From assembly GCA_014653985.1 (NCBI GenBank), contig JACWDT010000001.1, forward strand, positions 1-64,000: a stretch of DNA of 64,000 nt, in the 5' to 3' direction. The notes beneath the pieces are model-generated. The model had not been told where the DNA came from and did no database searches. It saw only the letters and a list, made by a program, of their open reading frames with translations. This document shows, in pieces, positions 44,723-53,844 of this stretch. This stretch comes from Pelagibacterales bacterium SAG-MED22. GTDB taxonomy: Bacteria > Pseudomonadota > Alphaproteobacteria > Pelagibacterales > Pelagibacteraceae. The position numbers and the translations under genes were made by a program. Numbering within the stretch: position 1 is the first letter of the stretch; each line of letters begins with the position of its first letter.

Positions 44723-45785
44723 TAATTTATCTCTCATTGGCTACAGAATGCCTGCAGAATGGGAGTTGCAAGAAAGTGTATGGATAGCTTGGCCATACAA
44801 CAAAAGTGATTGGCCTGGTCTTTTTAAAAATATCCCAAAAATAGTTACACAAATAATAAGTGAATTATCAAGATCACAAAAAATAAATTTATTAATAAAT
44901 AATTATAACGATAAAAAAAAAATTATAAATTTATTAAGTAAATTTCCTAATAACTTACAAAATATTATTTTTTACAAAATAACCACTAATCGGATTTGGT
45001 TAAGAGACTCTGGTCCAATATATATAATAAATGAAAAGACCAAAAAAAAGTTGATTGTAAATTTTAAATTCAATGCATGGAGTAAATACAAAGATTATAA
45101 GAAAGACAACAATATCAATAATAAATTATCAAAATTAACTAAAGTAAAAAAAATAGATCCTGTTGTTGAGATTAATAATAAGTCAAAACAATTAGTATTG
45201 GAGGGAGGTGCTATAGATGTCAATGGTAAAGGATCGGTTCTTCTAACGAAGGAGTGTCTTTTAAGCAAAGTACAAGAAAGAAATCCTGGGATTACAAAAA
45301 AATCATTAGAAAAAACATTAAGCAAATATTTAAATGTTAAAAATTTCATTTGGCTTAATAAGGGGATTAAAGGAGACGATACTCACGGACACATCGATGA
45401 TATTTCAAGGTTTGTCTCTGAAGATGTAATTATGACTGCAGTCGAAAAAAATAGAAATGAAAAGAATTATAAAAATTTAAAAAAAAATTTAAATATTTTA
45501 AAGAACGCTAAAAATATAAATAAAAGAAAATTTAAAATAATTGAAGTACCAATGCCTAAGCCTATGTATATTGAAAAAGTAAGAGTTCCTGCAAGTTATC
45601 TGAATTTTTATATTGCCAATAAAATAGTACTATTACCAATCTTTAAAGACAAAAATGATAAAAAAGTAATTTTAATTTTTAAAAAATTTTTTAAAAATAA
45701 AAAAATTGTACCAATTGATTGCACTAAACTCATTTGGGGTTTTGGAGCTATTCATTGTATGACACAACCAGAGCCTAAAATCTAA
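44715..45785 (+). CDS. aguA: Agmatine deiminase
   Basis: 356 residues of the guanidino-modifying enzyme superfamily. MPAEWELQESVWIAWPYNKS near residues 13-32, TNRIWLRDSGPIY near 94-106, LEGGAIDVNGKGSVLLT near 158 and the catalytic-Cys loop WGFGAIHCMTQPEP near the C-terminus are all present; the usual GGGNIHC is GFGAIHC here. It converts agmatine to N-carbamoylputrescine, feeding AguB. Last gene of the operon, one base from the convergent yhhQ stop. Confidence 0.95.
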   Translation: MNNNLSLIGYRMPAEWELQESVWIAWPYNKSDWPGLFKNIPKIVTQIISELSRSQKINLLINNYNDKKKIINLLSKFPNNLQNIIFYKITTNRIWLRDSGPIYIINEKTKKKLIVNFKFNAWSKYKDYKKDNNINNKLSKLTKVKKIDPVVEINNKSKQLVLEGGAIDVNGKGSVLLTKECLLSKVQERNPGITKKSLEKTLSKYLNVKNFIWLNKGIKGDDTHGHIDDISRFVSEDVIMTAVEKNRNEKNYKNLKKNLNILKNAKNINKRKFKIIEVPMPKPMYIEKVRVPASYLNFYIANKIVLLPIFKDKNDKKVILIFKKFFKNKKIVPIDCTKLIWGFGAIHCMTQPEPKI

Positions 45786-45786
45786 A

Positions 45787-46335
45787 CTATACTGGCTTTA
45801 AAGTACCAAGAAGAATTCTGAACGGGATTAACATTACAAGAGCAACTAATATCTTAACTGCTAAATCTCCTAAAGATAAAGTTACCCACGGAATACCTGT
45901 TGCATAAAAAGATATTGAAAAAAATAAAAAAGTATCGATCGTAGATCCGATCAATGAAGATGTTAGTGGCGCTATAAACCACTCCTTTTTTCTTAATTGG
46001 TCAAATATTTGAACATCTAAGAGTTGAGCAACTAAAAAAGCAGTTCCTGATCCAATTGCTATTCTTACTGAAATTAAATCTGCAAAATTTGTTGAGAATA
46101 TAAGAGTAAAACTAATTCCTATGGCAAAACCAATATAAACAATTTTTCTTGCAACTAATTTTCCATAAGATCGATTTGCTAAATCAGTTATTAAAAAAGC
46201 TACAGGGTAGCTAAATGCCCCATAAGTTAATATTTCTTCTAGTCCATAATATTGTATTGGAAATTGAACTAGATAATTTGAAGATAAAACAACTACTCCC
46301 ATTAAAAATGAGAGAAATAAAAATAACTTATTCAT
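45787..46335 (-). CDS. yhhQ: Queuosine precursor transporter (VUT family)
   Basis: 182 residues with about six hydrophobic helices. Family features are TYGAFSYPVAFLITDLANRS near residues 37-56 and the second-half GSTIDTFLFFSISF near 130. VUT/YhhQ proteins import 7-cyano- or 7-aminomethyl-7-deazaguanine for queuosine in tRNA. The start overlaps the rpmB stop by 1 base. A streamlined salvage route instead of synthesis would fit SAR11, but that is inferred. Confidence 0.88.
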   Translation of the reverse strand: MNKLFLFLSFLMGVVVLSSNYLVQFPIQYYGLEEILTYGAFSYPVAFLITDLANRSYGKLVARKIVYIGFAIGISFTLIFSTNFADLISVRIAIGSGTAFLVAQLLDVQIFDQLRKKEWFIAPLTSSLIGSTIDTFLFFSISFYATGIPWVTLSLGDLAVKILVALVMLIPFRILLGTLKPV

Positions 46336-46646
46336 TATGCGGATTTAGCTAGGGGTTTTTTCTTAAATGGAGATTTAATTAAGATACCTTTTTTTAATTT
46401 TTTTAGCCTTGAAGATAAATTTTTATTTTTTACAGTCTTTAGGTATTCGTCAAAACTACCTTTTTTATCAACTGATCTTACTCCAGCATTGCTAACAGTT
46501 AATTTAAGGCTTCTTTTCATTAACTCACTAGTGAATTTTACTTTTTTAAGATTAGGCAAAAATCTTCTTTTAGTCTTGTTGTTAGCATGACTAACATTAT
46601 GACCTTTCATAGGAATTTTACCTGTAAGTTCGCATTTTTTTGACAT
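46335..46646 (-). CDS. rpmB: 50S ribosomal protein L28
   Basis: 103 residues. It begins [20 protein letters not shown], the universal L28 start, followed by [18 protein letters not shown]. The C-terminal lysine-rich extension past residue 78 is the longer alphaproteobacterial form. It is a component of the large subunit near the exit-site tRNA. Confidence 0.97.
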   Translation of the reverse strand: MSKKCELTGKIPMKGHNVSHANNKTKRRFLPNLKKVKFTSELMKRSLKLTVSNAGVRSVDKKGSFDEYLKTVKNKNLSSRLKKLKKGILIKSPFKKKPLAKSA

Positions 46647-46698
46647 AATAACAGTGCCTATATAAGGTTAGATGTTGATGTCGTCAAGTTTATTAGAT

Positions 46699-47751
46699 TT
46701 AAGAAAGAGTTTTATTTCCTATAATTTCGGTAAAATTCTTAACTCCATCTCTGATCAATAATTCTTTTAGCTCTTTTTTAATACTACCGGCTATATTTGG
46801 ACCTTGAAATACCATACCAGTATATAATTGTAAATAATCTGCACCTAATAAAAACTTTTCATAAGCCGATTGGCCAGAGTCTATTCCTCCTACCCCAATA
46901 ATCTTAATTTTTCCTTTAAATAAATTATAAAACTTATTTATTAAAATATTTGATTTTTTCTCAATAGGTTTTCCAGACAATCCTCCTTTTTGATGTTTTT
47001 GAATATCTTTCAACACCTCTCTTGAGGACTCCGATGTATTTGCAATGATTATTCCACTTATGTCATTTTCTAAGAGAATTTCGGAAATTAAGTTTATTTG
47101 TGTTTCACTTATATCAGGTGAAATTTTTACTACTATCGGTATATTCGTTTTTAAATTTTTTTTCTTTTCTGAAATAGTTTTTAATAAGTCTTGCAATTTT
47201 CCTTCGTCATGAAAATTTCTTAAGTTTTCAGTATTAGGTGAAGAAATATTTACAGTAATATAATCTGCAACCTCATGAAATTTTTCAATTCCTATTAAAT
47301 AATCATTTATTCGATTATCAGAATCTTTATTAGGACCAATATTTATTCCTAATACTCCTTGTTTATTATTAGACTTAATCCTGTTCAGTACAATATCCGA
47401 ACCATGATTGTTGAAGCCCAATCTGTTTATCAACGCTTGGTCTTCTACTAGTCTAAAAACTCTAGGTTTGCTGTTCCCATATTGTTTTAAAGGTGTAATT
47501 GTACCAACCTCTACCAACCCGAATCCTAACTTAAATAAAGGGTTGTAAACCTCAGCGTTCTTGTCAAAGCCTGCTGCTATACCAATTGGATTATTTAACT
47601 CTTTATTAAAAATTTTAGTTTTAAAAATAGGGTCATTTTTATGCTGATCAAATATATTTGAAACTAAATTAAGTTTAAGTGATTGGATTGCTAAAAAATG
47701 AGCTCTTTCAGGATCTATTTTAAATATTAAAGATCTAAGGTTTGAAAACAT
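46699..47751 (-). CDS. pyrD: Dihydroorotate dehydrogenase, class 2 (membrane-linked)
   Basis: 350 residues. The N-terminal amphipathic helix (FKIDPERAHFLAIQSL) attaches it to the inner membrane, where it passes electrons to quinone. NPIGIAAGFDKNAEVYNPL near residue 55 and VNISSPNTENLRNFH near 168 with the catalytic Ser identify class 2. It forms orotate for pyrimidine synthesis. It overlaps the lysS end by 1 base. Confidence 0.96.
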   Translation of the reverse strand: MFSNLRSLIFKIDPERAHFLAIQSLKLNLVSNIFDQHKNDPIFKTKIFNKELNNPIGIAAGFDKNAEVYNPLFKLGFGLVEVGTITPLKQYGNSKPRVFRLVEDQALINRLGFNNHGSDIVLNRIKSNNKQGVLGINIGPNKDSDNRINDYLIGIEKFHEVADYITVNISSPNTENLRNFHDEGKLQDLLKTISEKKKNLKTNIPIVVKISPDISETQINLISEILLENDISGIIIANTSESSREVLKDIQKHQKGGLSGKPIEKKSNILINKFYNLFKGKIKIIGVGGIDSGQSAYEKFLLGADYLQLYTGMVFQGPNIAGSIKKELKELLIRDGVKNFTEIIGNKTLS

Positions 47752-49313
47752 TATTTTAATTTACTGGTTATAAGCTCTTTAGTTTCGTTTACACCAAAAA
47801 AACTTATAAAAAAACCCATTCTTGGACCATTTTCATCACCGAAGACAACTTCATAAATTAATTTAAACCAATCTCTAAGTTTGTCATCATACCCATTTTC
47901 TTTACCAGTTGAGTAAATTAAAGTTTGGATATCTTCAGGTGACATGCCATCATTACATTTTTCTAAAGTTTTAACTAAAGCCTCTAGAGCTTCTTTTTCA
48001 ATTTCATTTGGTATTTTGTATTTTTTTTGAGATTTAATTACGTCATTAAAATACTTAATTGCATATCCAACTAATCCATCAAAGATTGGAGAGTTTTCTT
48101 CTTGGATATTTGGTTTATATTTCTTAACAAATTTCCAAAGTAAATCCTTGCTATCTGCATTACTTGTTTCAACCAAGTTAAGCAACATGGAAAAAGTCAT
48201 AATCATTTCTTCAGTTGGGATTTTGCCTTCATGAACATGCCAGACGGGATTCATTATCAGTTGCTGATCTGTTTGTTTTTTAGATTTTTCAATATTATCT
48301 AAATATTCGTCTACAGCCTTTGGAACAATTTCCTTATATAGTTTTTTTGCCCTTTTTGGGTTTTGATACATATATAAAGATAAACTTTCAGGAGATGCAT
48401 ACTTCAACCATTGATCAATAGTAATTCCATTTCCCTTCGATTTAGAAATCTTTTCACCTTTTTCATCTAAAAATAACTCATATGCAAAGCCTGAGGGATT
48501 CTTTTTACCAAGTAAGTTGATAATTTTCGTAGATAATATTGCACTTTCAATTAAATCTTTACCATACATTTCAAAGTCAATATCAAGAGCATACCACCTC
48601 ATCGCCCAGTCAACCTTCCATTGAAGTTTACAGTTTCCATCAAGAATACTTTTTTCAAGTTTTTTACCTTTGTTGTCGAAAATTATTTGAGATTTTTCTT
48701 TATTAATTTCTACAACTGGTATTTCAAGTACATGTCCTGTGTCTGGACATATAGGTAAAAATGGACAGTAAGTTTTTTGACGTTCTTTACCTAAGGTTGG
48801 GAGTATAATATTCATTATACCATCATAATTATCTAAAATTATTTTTAGTGTTGAGTTAAAGTATCCAGTTTTGTACAAATCCGTTGAACTTTTAAAGCTA
48901 TATTTAAAGTTAAAATTATTTAAAAAATCCTTTAACATCTCATTATTATGTTCACCAAAACTGTTAAATTTCCCAAACGGATCTGGAACCTCAGTTAATG
49001 GTTTATGAAGATTTTCATTTAACAAATTTTGGTTAGGAATATTTTCTGGAACTTTTCTTAGACCATCCATGTCATCCGAAAAAGTTATTATTTCAGTAGG
49101 TAAATCAGTTAATTCCTTTAAAGCATTAACCATCATAGAAGTCCTTGCAACTTCTCCAAAAGTACCTATGTGAGGTAAACCACTTGGTCCGTATCCAGTT
49201 TGTAATGTAATTTTTCCTTTTTTTTCAATGAACGATTTTCTTTCTCTTATCATTTTTTTGGCTTCTACAAAAGGCCATGCACTGGTTTTGTCTAAAATAT
49301 CTTTTTTAATCAT
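47751..49313 (-). CDS. lysS: Class I lysyl-tRNA synthetase
   Basis: 520 residues of the class I enzyme found in archaea, alphaproteobacteria and spirochetes. GYGPSGLPHIGTFGEVARTS near residues 41-60 has the HIGH motif as HIGT, and EKISKSKGNGITIDQWLKYA near 287 is the KMSKS motif. The C-terminal half has the alpha-helix-cage anticodon-binding region. It charges tRNA-Lys and is unrelated to the class II enzyme of E. coli. It is co-transcribed with pyrD. Confidence 0.96.
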   Translation of the reverse strand: MIKKDILDKTSAWPFVEAKKMIRERKSFIEKKGKITLQTGYGPSGLPHIGTFGEVARTSMMVNALKELTDLPTEIITFSDDMDGLRKVPENIPNQNLLNENLHKPLTEVPDPFGKFNSFGEHNNEMLKDFLNNFNFKYSFKSSTDLYKTGYFNSTLKIILDNYDGIMNIILPTLGKERQKTYCPFLPICPDTGHVLEIPVVEINKEKSQIIFDNKGKKLEKSILDGNCKLQWKVDWAMRWYALDIDFEMYGKDLIESAILSTKIINLLGKKNPSGFAYELFLDEKGEKISKSKGNGITIDQWLKYASPESLSLYMYQNPKRAKKLYKEIVPKAVDEYLDNIEKSKKQTDQQLIMNPVWHVHEGKIPTEEMIMTFSMLLNLVETSNADSKDLLWKFVKKYKPNIQEENSPIFDGLVGYAIKYFNDVIKSQKKYKIPNEIEKEALEALVKTLEKCNDGMSPEDIQTLIYSTGKENGYDDKLRDWFKLIYEVVFGDENGPRMGFFISFFGVNETKELITSKLK

Positions 49314-49401
49314 GAATTGTTCTTTTAAAATCTCAAATTAGTGATTTTATTAATTCTTATAGAGTTGAAATTTATTTACCATAAAATAATGTTCTTTCAA
49401 A

Positions 49402-50841
49402 ATGTCTAATTATAAAACGGTATTTTTTACTCTTGGAATTTTACAAATAATCTTAGGGGTGTCTATGTTTGTCCCTATATTTGTGCAATTTATTTATTCA
49501 GAAATTGACTCATCTTTTTTTGGAGCCTCAATTGTAACTATAATATTTGGAACACTTTTTTTTTTAACAAATATTAATCATGATAGAAAAGTTAATTTAC
49601 AACAAGCATTTTTGTTAACAGCTTTATCTTGGTTGAGTGTCGCTATTTTTGGTTCTCTACCTTTCATTTTTTCTTCCATGGAAATGTCAATTACAGATGC
49701 TTTTTTTGAGAGTATGTCAGGAATTACCACAACAGGCTCAACTATTATATCTAATTTAGAGAACGCTCCTAAAGGTATTCTTTTATGGAGAGCTATTTTA
49801 CAATGGTTAGGAGGTATTGGTATAATTGTGATGGCTATCACTCTTATGCCGATAATGAATGTTGGAGGAATGCAATTATTTAAAATCTCCAGCAACGACT
49901 CATCAGAAAAAATACTTCCAAAATCAAAAGAAATTGCTTTAAGGTTGATATATATTTATTCTGCCTTAACAGCAGTTTGTGCTGTTAGTTATTGGATTTT
50001 TGGAATGGGAAAGTTTGATAGCTTAACCCATTCAATGACTACAATAGCAACAGGTGGATTCTCAAATTATAACCAATCTATAGGTTACTTTAATAGCGTT
50101 TATATTGAGATTTCCTCTATGCTGTTTATTATTTTAGGAAGTGTTCCCTTTATTGCTTACATTAAATTTTTAAATGGAAACAAAAAAATATTCTCAAGTG
50201 ATGCTCAAATAAGATCTTTTTTAAAAATAATAATTTTATCAATAATTATTCTGTGTCTATATTTGTTTTTAACTAATAATGACAACTTTTCATTTAGATC
50301 AATATTTTTCAATACTATTTCTATTTTAACTGGAACTGGTTATGTAAATGCCGAATTTGATAGTTGGGGCAGTTTTCCAATAACTATTTTTCTTGCATTA
50401 ATGTTTATTGGAGGTTGTGCAGGATCAACTACATGTGGAATTAAAATTTTTAGAATTCAAATTCTCTATCTTTTTATATTAAATCAACTTAAAAAAATCA
50501 TTTATCCAAAAGGAGTATTTTTAATAAAGTATGATCAAAATTCAGTAGATGAAAAATTTATTGCTTCAATTATATCTTTCATATTTTTTTATTTTGTAAT
50601 TTTTTTTATTTTAGCTGCTTTACTATCCTTAACTGGCCTTGATTTCATTACTGCATTATCTGGAGCTGCAACATCTATCTCAAATGTTGGCCCAGGTTTA
50701 GGGCCAATAATTGGACCAAATGGAGATTTTTCATCATTGCCAGATGCATCGAAATGGATTTTATCTGTTGGGATGATTTTAGGTAGACTTGAGTTATTTG
50801 CGATACTAGTATTGTTTCTGCCATCGTTTTGGAGAAACTAA
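49402..50841 (+). CDS. trkH: Potassium transporter TrkH
   Basis: 479 residues with ten or more hydrophobic helices and four P-loop repeats. MSGITTTGSTIISNLENAP near residue 107 and THSMTTIATGGFSNYNQSIG near 209 are the first selectivity loops, FIGGCAGSTTCGIKIFR near 337 the third, SGAATSISNVGPGLGP near 420 the fourth. It moves potassium through the inner membrane with TrkA, which is not in the window. No strong leader structure is visible in the 88 bases before it. Confidence 0.95.
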   Translation: MSNYKTVFFTLGILQIILGVSMFVPIFVQFIYSEIDSSFFGASIVTIIFGTLFFLTNINHDRKVNLQQAFLLTALSWLSVAIFGSLPFIFSSMEMSITDAFFESMSGITTTGSTIISNLENAPKGILLWRAILQWLGGIGIIVMAITLMPIMNVGGMQLFKISSNDSSEKILPKSKEIALRLIYIYSALTAVCAVSYWIFGMGKFDSLTHSMTTIATGGFSNYNQSIGYFNSVYIEISSMLFIILGSVPFIAYIKFLNGNKKIFSSDAQIRSFLKIIILSIIILCLYLFLTNNDNFSFRSIFFNTISILTGTGYVNAEFDSWGSFPITIFLALMFIGGCAGSTTCGIKIFRIQILYLFILNQLKKIIYPKGVFLIKYDQNSVDEKFIASIISFIFFYFVIFFILAALLSLTGLDFITALSGAATSISNVGPGLGPIIGPNGDFSSLPDASKWILSVGMILGRLELFAILVLFLPSFWRN

Positions 50842-52218
50842 ATGCTTGAGGTAAAAAAACAAACATTCTCAGAAACTTTCTCAGTGTATTTTGATAAAAG
50901 AATGCTAAGAATTCTTTTATTAGGAGCTATCTCTGGTTTTCCTTGGGTTTTAATTGGAAGTAGTCTTAGCCTTTGGCTAAAAGAAGACGGTTTAAGTAGA
51001 TCAACAATTGGTTGGGCAGGATTAATTTTTGCTGTTTATGCATTTAATTACATGTGGGCTCCTCTTATAGATAGGTTGCAAATACCTTATCTTACAAAAA
51101 AAATTGGTCATAGACGTGGTTGGATAGTTTTAATGCAGCTTTCTATACTAATTTGCTTGACTATGTGGAGTATAATTAATCCAACTGATAATTTAGCTCT
51201 AGTAATTACTATCGGATTAATTATTGCGATCTCGTCTGCAACACAAGACATAACTGTTGATGCACTAAGGATAGAACAAATAGGTGAAAAAGAAAATCAA
51301 TCAATGGCTGCTGGCGCAGCAATGGCAGTTGTGGGTTGGTGGAGTGGATATAAATTAGGTGGTGTAATAGCTCTGTTTACTGCAGAATATTTTGAAAATA
51401 TAGGGGTTGCTAATTACTGGCAAACTACGTTTTTAATTTTAGGTGTTGTGGTGATTTTAATGAATATAGGTTTGATGTTTGTTCATGAGCCAATCTCTCT
51501 AGATAGAAGTCAAAAACAAAATGAGACTTACCAAATTATACAAAACAAATTAGGCTCACAAAATATTATAACAAAAGTTATTGCGTGGATAAGTGGAACG
51601 TTAGGAGGTCCAGTAGTAAGTTTTTTCAAAAAAAATGGTTTTTCTATAGCACTTGGTATTCTTGGTTTTGTTTTTTTATTTAAAATTGGAGAAGCTTTTT
51701 TAGGTAGAATGTCAGTAATATTTTATAAAGAAATAGGATTTTCTAAGGGAGATATAGCGATTTATTCAAAAACTTTGGGATGGATAACAACAGTAGTTTT
51801 TACATTATTAGGAGGATTATTTGTAATCAGATCAGGAGTAATTAAAGCAATGTTTCTAGCTGGTATTTTAATGGCATCAACAAATTTATTGTTTACTGCT
51901 CTTGCTTGGACAGGTAAGTCCGAGTTATTATTTGCATTTGCAGTAATTTTTGATGATATTGCAGCAGCATTTGCAACAGTTGCTTTTGTTGCCTTTATTT
52001 CTTTGTTGGTGGACAGAACATATACAGCTTCACAATATGCATTGCTAGCATCAATTGGAACAGCTGGTCGAACAACGCTTGCATCATCTTCGGGTGCTTT
52101 AGTTGATCTGTTAAATGGAGATTGGGGAATATTTTTTATACTTACAGCAATAATGGTTATTCCTTCTCTAATTTGTCTATGGATGATAAAAAATAAATTA
52201 AAACTAAGTGAAAAATAA
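50842..52218 (+). CDS. AmpG-like MFS transporter (muropeptide permease type)
   Basis: 458 residues with about 12-14 hydrophobic helices. LGAISGFPWVLIGSSLSLWL near residues 23-42, IGHRRGWIVLMQLSI near 88 and the SSATQDITVDALRIEQIG stretch near 133 are typical of the AmpG/Acatn branch. AmpG imports GlcNAc-anhydroMurNAc peptides for wall recycling. It starts immediately after trkH and overlaps an NlpC/P60 peptidase gene by 11 bases, which supports a peptidoglycan role. Other peptide or lipid substrates cannot be excluded. Confidence 0.83.
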   Translation: MLEVKKQTFSETFSVYFDKRMLRILLLGAISGFPWVLIGSSLSLWLKEDGLSRSTIGWAGLIFAVYAFNYMWAPLIDRLQIPYLTKKIGHRRGWIVLMQLSILICLTMWSIINPTDNLALVITIGLIIAISSATQDITVDALRIEQIGEKENQSMAAGAAMAVVGWWSGYKLGGVIALFTAEYFENIGVANYWQTTFLILGVVVILMNIGLMFVHEPISLDRSQKQNETYQIIQNKLGSQNIITKVIAWISGTLGGPVVSFFKKNGFSIALGILGFVFLFKIGEAFLGRMSVIFYKEIGFSKGDIAIYSKTLGWITTVVFTLLGGLFVIRSGVIKAMFLAGILMASTNLLFTALAWTGKSELLFAFAVIFDDIAAAFATVAFVAFISLLVDRTYTASQYALLASIGTAGRTTLASSSGALVDLLNGDWGIFFILTAIMVIPSLICLWMIKNKLKLSEK

Positions 52219-52951
52219 TTTTTATTTTAAAGAACCTTTTTCAAATATTTATAAATTACCTAATATACTTTCAGAGGTAACATCTCAGATATTATATGGA
52301 GAAAGATTTAAAATTTTATCAAAAAAAAAAGGTTGGATCAAAATAAAATCTTTATATGATAGATACAGTGGTTTTATTAAAGATAAAAAATATGTTAAAG
52401 AATTAAAAATTTCACATAAAGTAAGCAATATTGAAGCAAACATATTTAAAAACCCTAACACTAAAACTAAAAGAAACTTATATTTTGGATCAAAATTATC
52501 AGTTTTAGAGAAAAGAAATGGTTTTGCTAGATTTGATAAAAACCAATGGGTTAAATCAAAAGATATAAAAAAAATTACTCATAAAGAAAAAAATTTTGTT
52601 AAAATATTAAAACTTTTTCTTAAAACTAAATATGTTTGGGGCGGTAAAACAAATAAAGGAATTGATTGTTCAGCTTTATTGCAAATATTTTTTTATTATA
52701 ATAATTTATTTTATCCACGTGATACTAAAGACCAAATAAATTATTCTATAAAAAAAATATCAAAAAAATTTAAAAAGGGAGATATTATTTTTTGGAAAGG
52801 TCACGTTGCTATTTGCATTAACTCCAAACAATTAATTCATGCTTATGGCCCTGAAAAAAGAGTAATTGTAATGCCAATAAATAAAACTATTAAAATGATA
52901 CTTGATACAGCAAATCTTAAAGTGAGAAAAATTTCTAAAATAAATTTCTAA
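52208..52951 (+). CDS. NlpC/P60 cysteine peptidase with SH3-like domains
   Basis: 247 residues. The N-terminal ~120 residues contain two SH3-like modules (around 20-55 and 75-120). The catalytic domain has YVWGGKTNKGIDCSALLQIF near residues 139-158 (Cys), GDIIFWKGHVAICI near 190 (His) and AYGPEKRVIVMPI as the last part. It cleaves muropeptide stem peptides. The start is GTG at 52208 and there is no signal peptide, so it acts in the cytoplasm as in AmpG-linked recycling. The stop overlaps convergent tyrA by 4 bases. Confidence 0.9.
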   Translation: MKNNFYFKEPFSNIYKLPNILSEVTSQILYGERFKILSKKKGWIKIKSLYDRYSGFIKDKKYVKELKISHKVSNIEANIFKNPNTKTKRNLYFGSKLSVLEKRNGFARFDKNQWVKSKDIKKITHKEKNFVKILKLFLKTKYVWGGKTNKGIDCSALLQIFFYYNNLFYPRDTKDQINYSIKKISKKFKKGDIIFWKGHVAICINSKQLIHAYGPEKRVIVMPINKTIKMILDTANLKVRKISKINF

Positions 52952-53844
52952 CTTCTACCAAAGTCAGGTTTATTTATATCCTGTTTTAACTTAATAATTT
53001 TTGATCGCACTCTTTTAGTTTGAATTAATTTTTTTAATATTGATTTATTGTTTTTTAAATTTATGTCTTTTTTAAAAGCTGTTAGATTTTTGATAAACAA
53101 ATCAATAGCTTTTGAAATATTATTACTATTATTAAAAAAAATATCTCTCCACATAATTTCATTTGAAGCTGCTATTCGTGAAAAGTCTCTAAGTCCTCCA
53201 GCACTAAATTTTATTAAATCGTAATTTTGTTTTTTTTCAAAATCTTGCGCTGATTTCACCAAATTATAAGCAATTAAATGCGGTAAATGACTAGTTATAG
53301 AAAAGATTCTATCATGTTTTTCAGGTGTCATAACAATAACTTTTGAACCCATTTTTTTCCAAAAATTATTTAAAATGTCTAAATATTTTTTTTTGGTATT
53401 TTTTTCTTTTATTAAAATACACCAACGATTTTGAAACATATTTTCCTTACCATGCTCTGGTCCACTAACTTCAGACCCTGCTACGGGATGGCTTTGCGTC
53501 CAACTTATATTTTTTTTCAAAAATTTTTTTATTAGCTTTGAGGTTTCTATCTTAGATGATCCAACATCTGTAATTAATGTTTTGGGGGAAATAAAATTAT
53601 TTATCTTTAAAATCAAGTTTTTATATTCACTCATTGGAGTGCAAAAAATAATTAAATCATAATTAACTGCTCCTTTATCAAGCTTGTCAATAACAGTACC
53701 TGGTAGCCTTAATTTTTTTATTTTTGAAACATTTGATTTTGATTTTTCATAAATAAATATTTTTTTAACAATTTTTTTTTTATGAATACGTCTTAATAGA
53801 GAGGATCCTAATAAACCACATCCAATAATTAAAATATTGTTCAT
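52948..53844 (-). CDS. tyrA: Prephenate/arogenate dehydrogenase
   Basis: 298 residues. The N-terminal NAD site is GCGLLGSSLLRRIH (residues 8-21), and HPVAGSEVSGPEHG near 118 is the family catalytic-His segment. ISHLP-type ITSHLPHLIAY near 184 and GGLRDFSRIAAS near 218 follow. It oxidises prephenate or arogenate toward tyrosine. It follows hisC with no gap. Confidence 0.94.
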   Translation of the reverse strand: MNNILIIGCGLLGSSLLRRIHKKKIVKKIFIYEKSKSNVSKIKKLRLPGTVIDKLDKGAVNYDLIIFCTPMSEYKNLILKINNFISPKTLITDVGSSKIETSKLIKKFLKKNISWTQSHPVAGSEVSGPEHGKENMFQNRWCILIKEKNTKKKYLDILNNFWKKMGSKVIVMTPEKHDRIFSITSHLPHLIAYNLVKSAQDFEKKQNYDLIKFSAGGLRDFSRIAASNEIMWRDIFFNNSNNISKAIDLFIKNLTAFKKDINLKNNKSILKKLIQTKRVRSKIIKLKQDINKPDFGRS

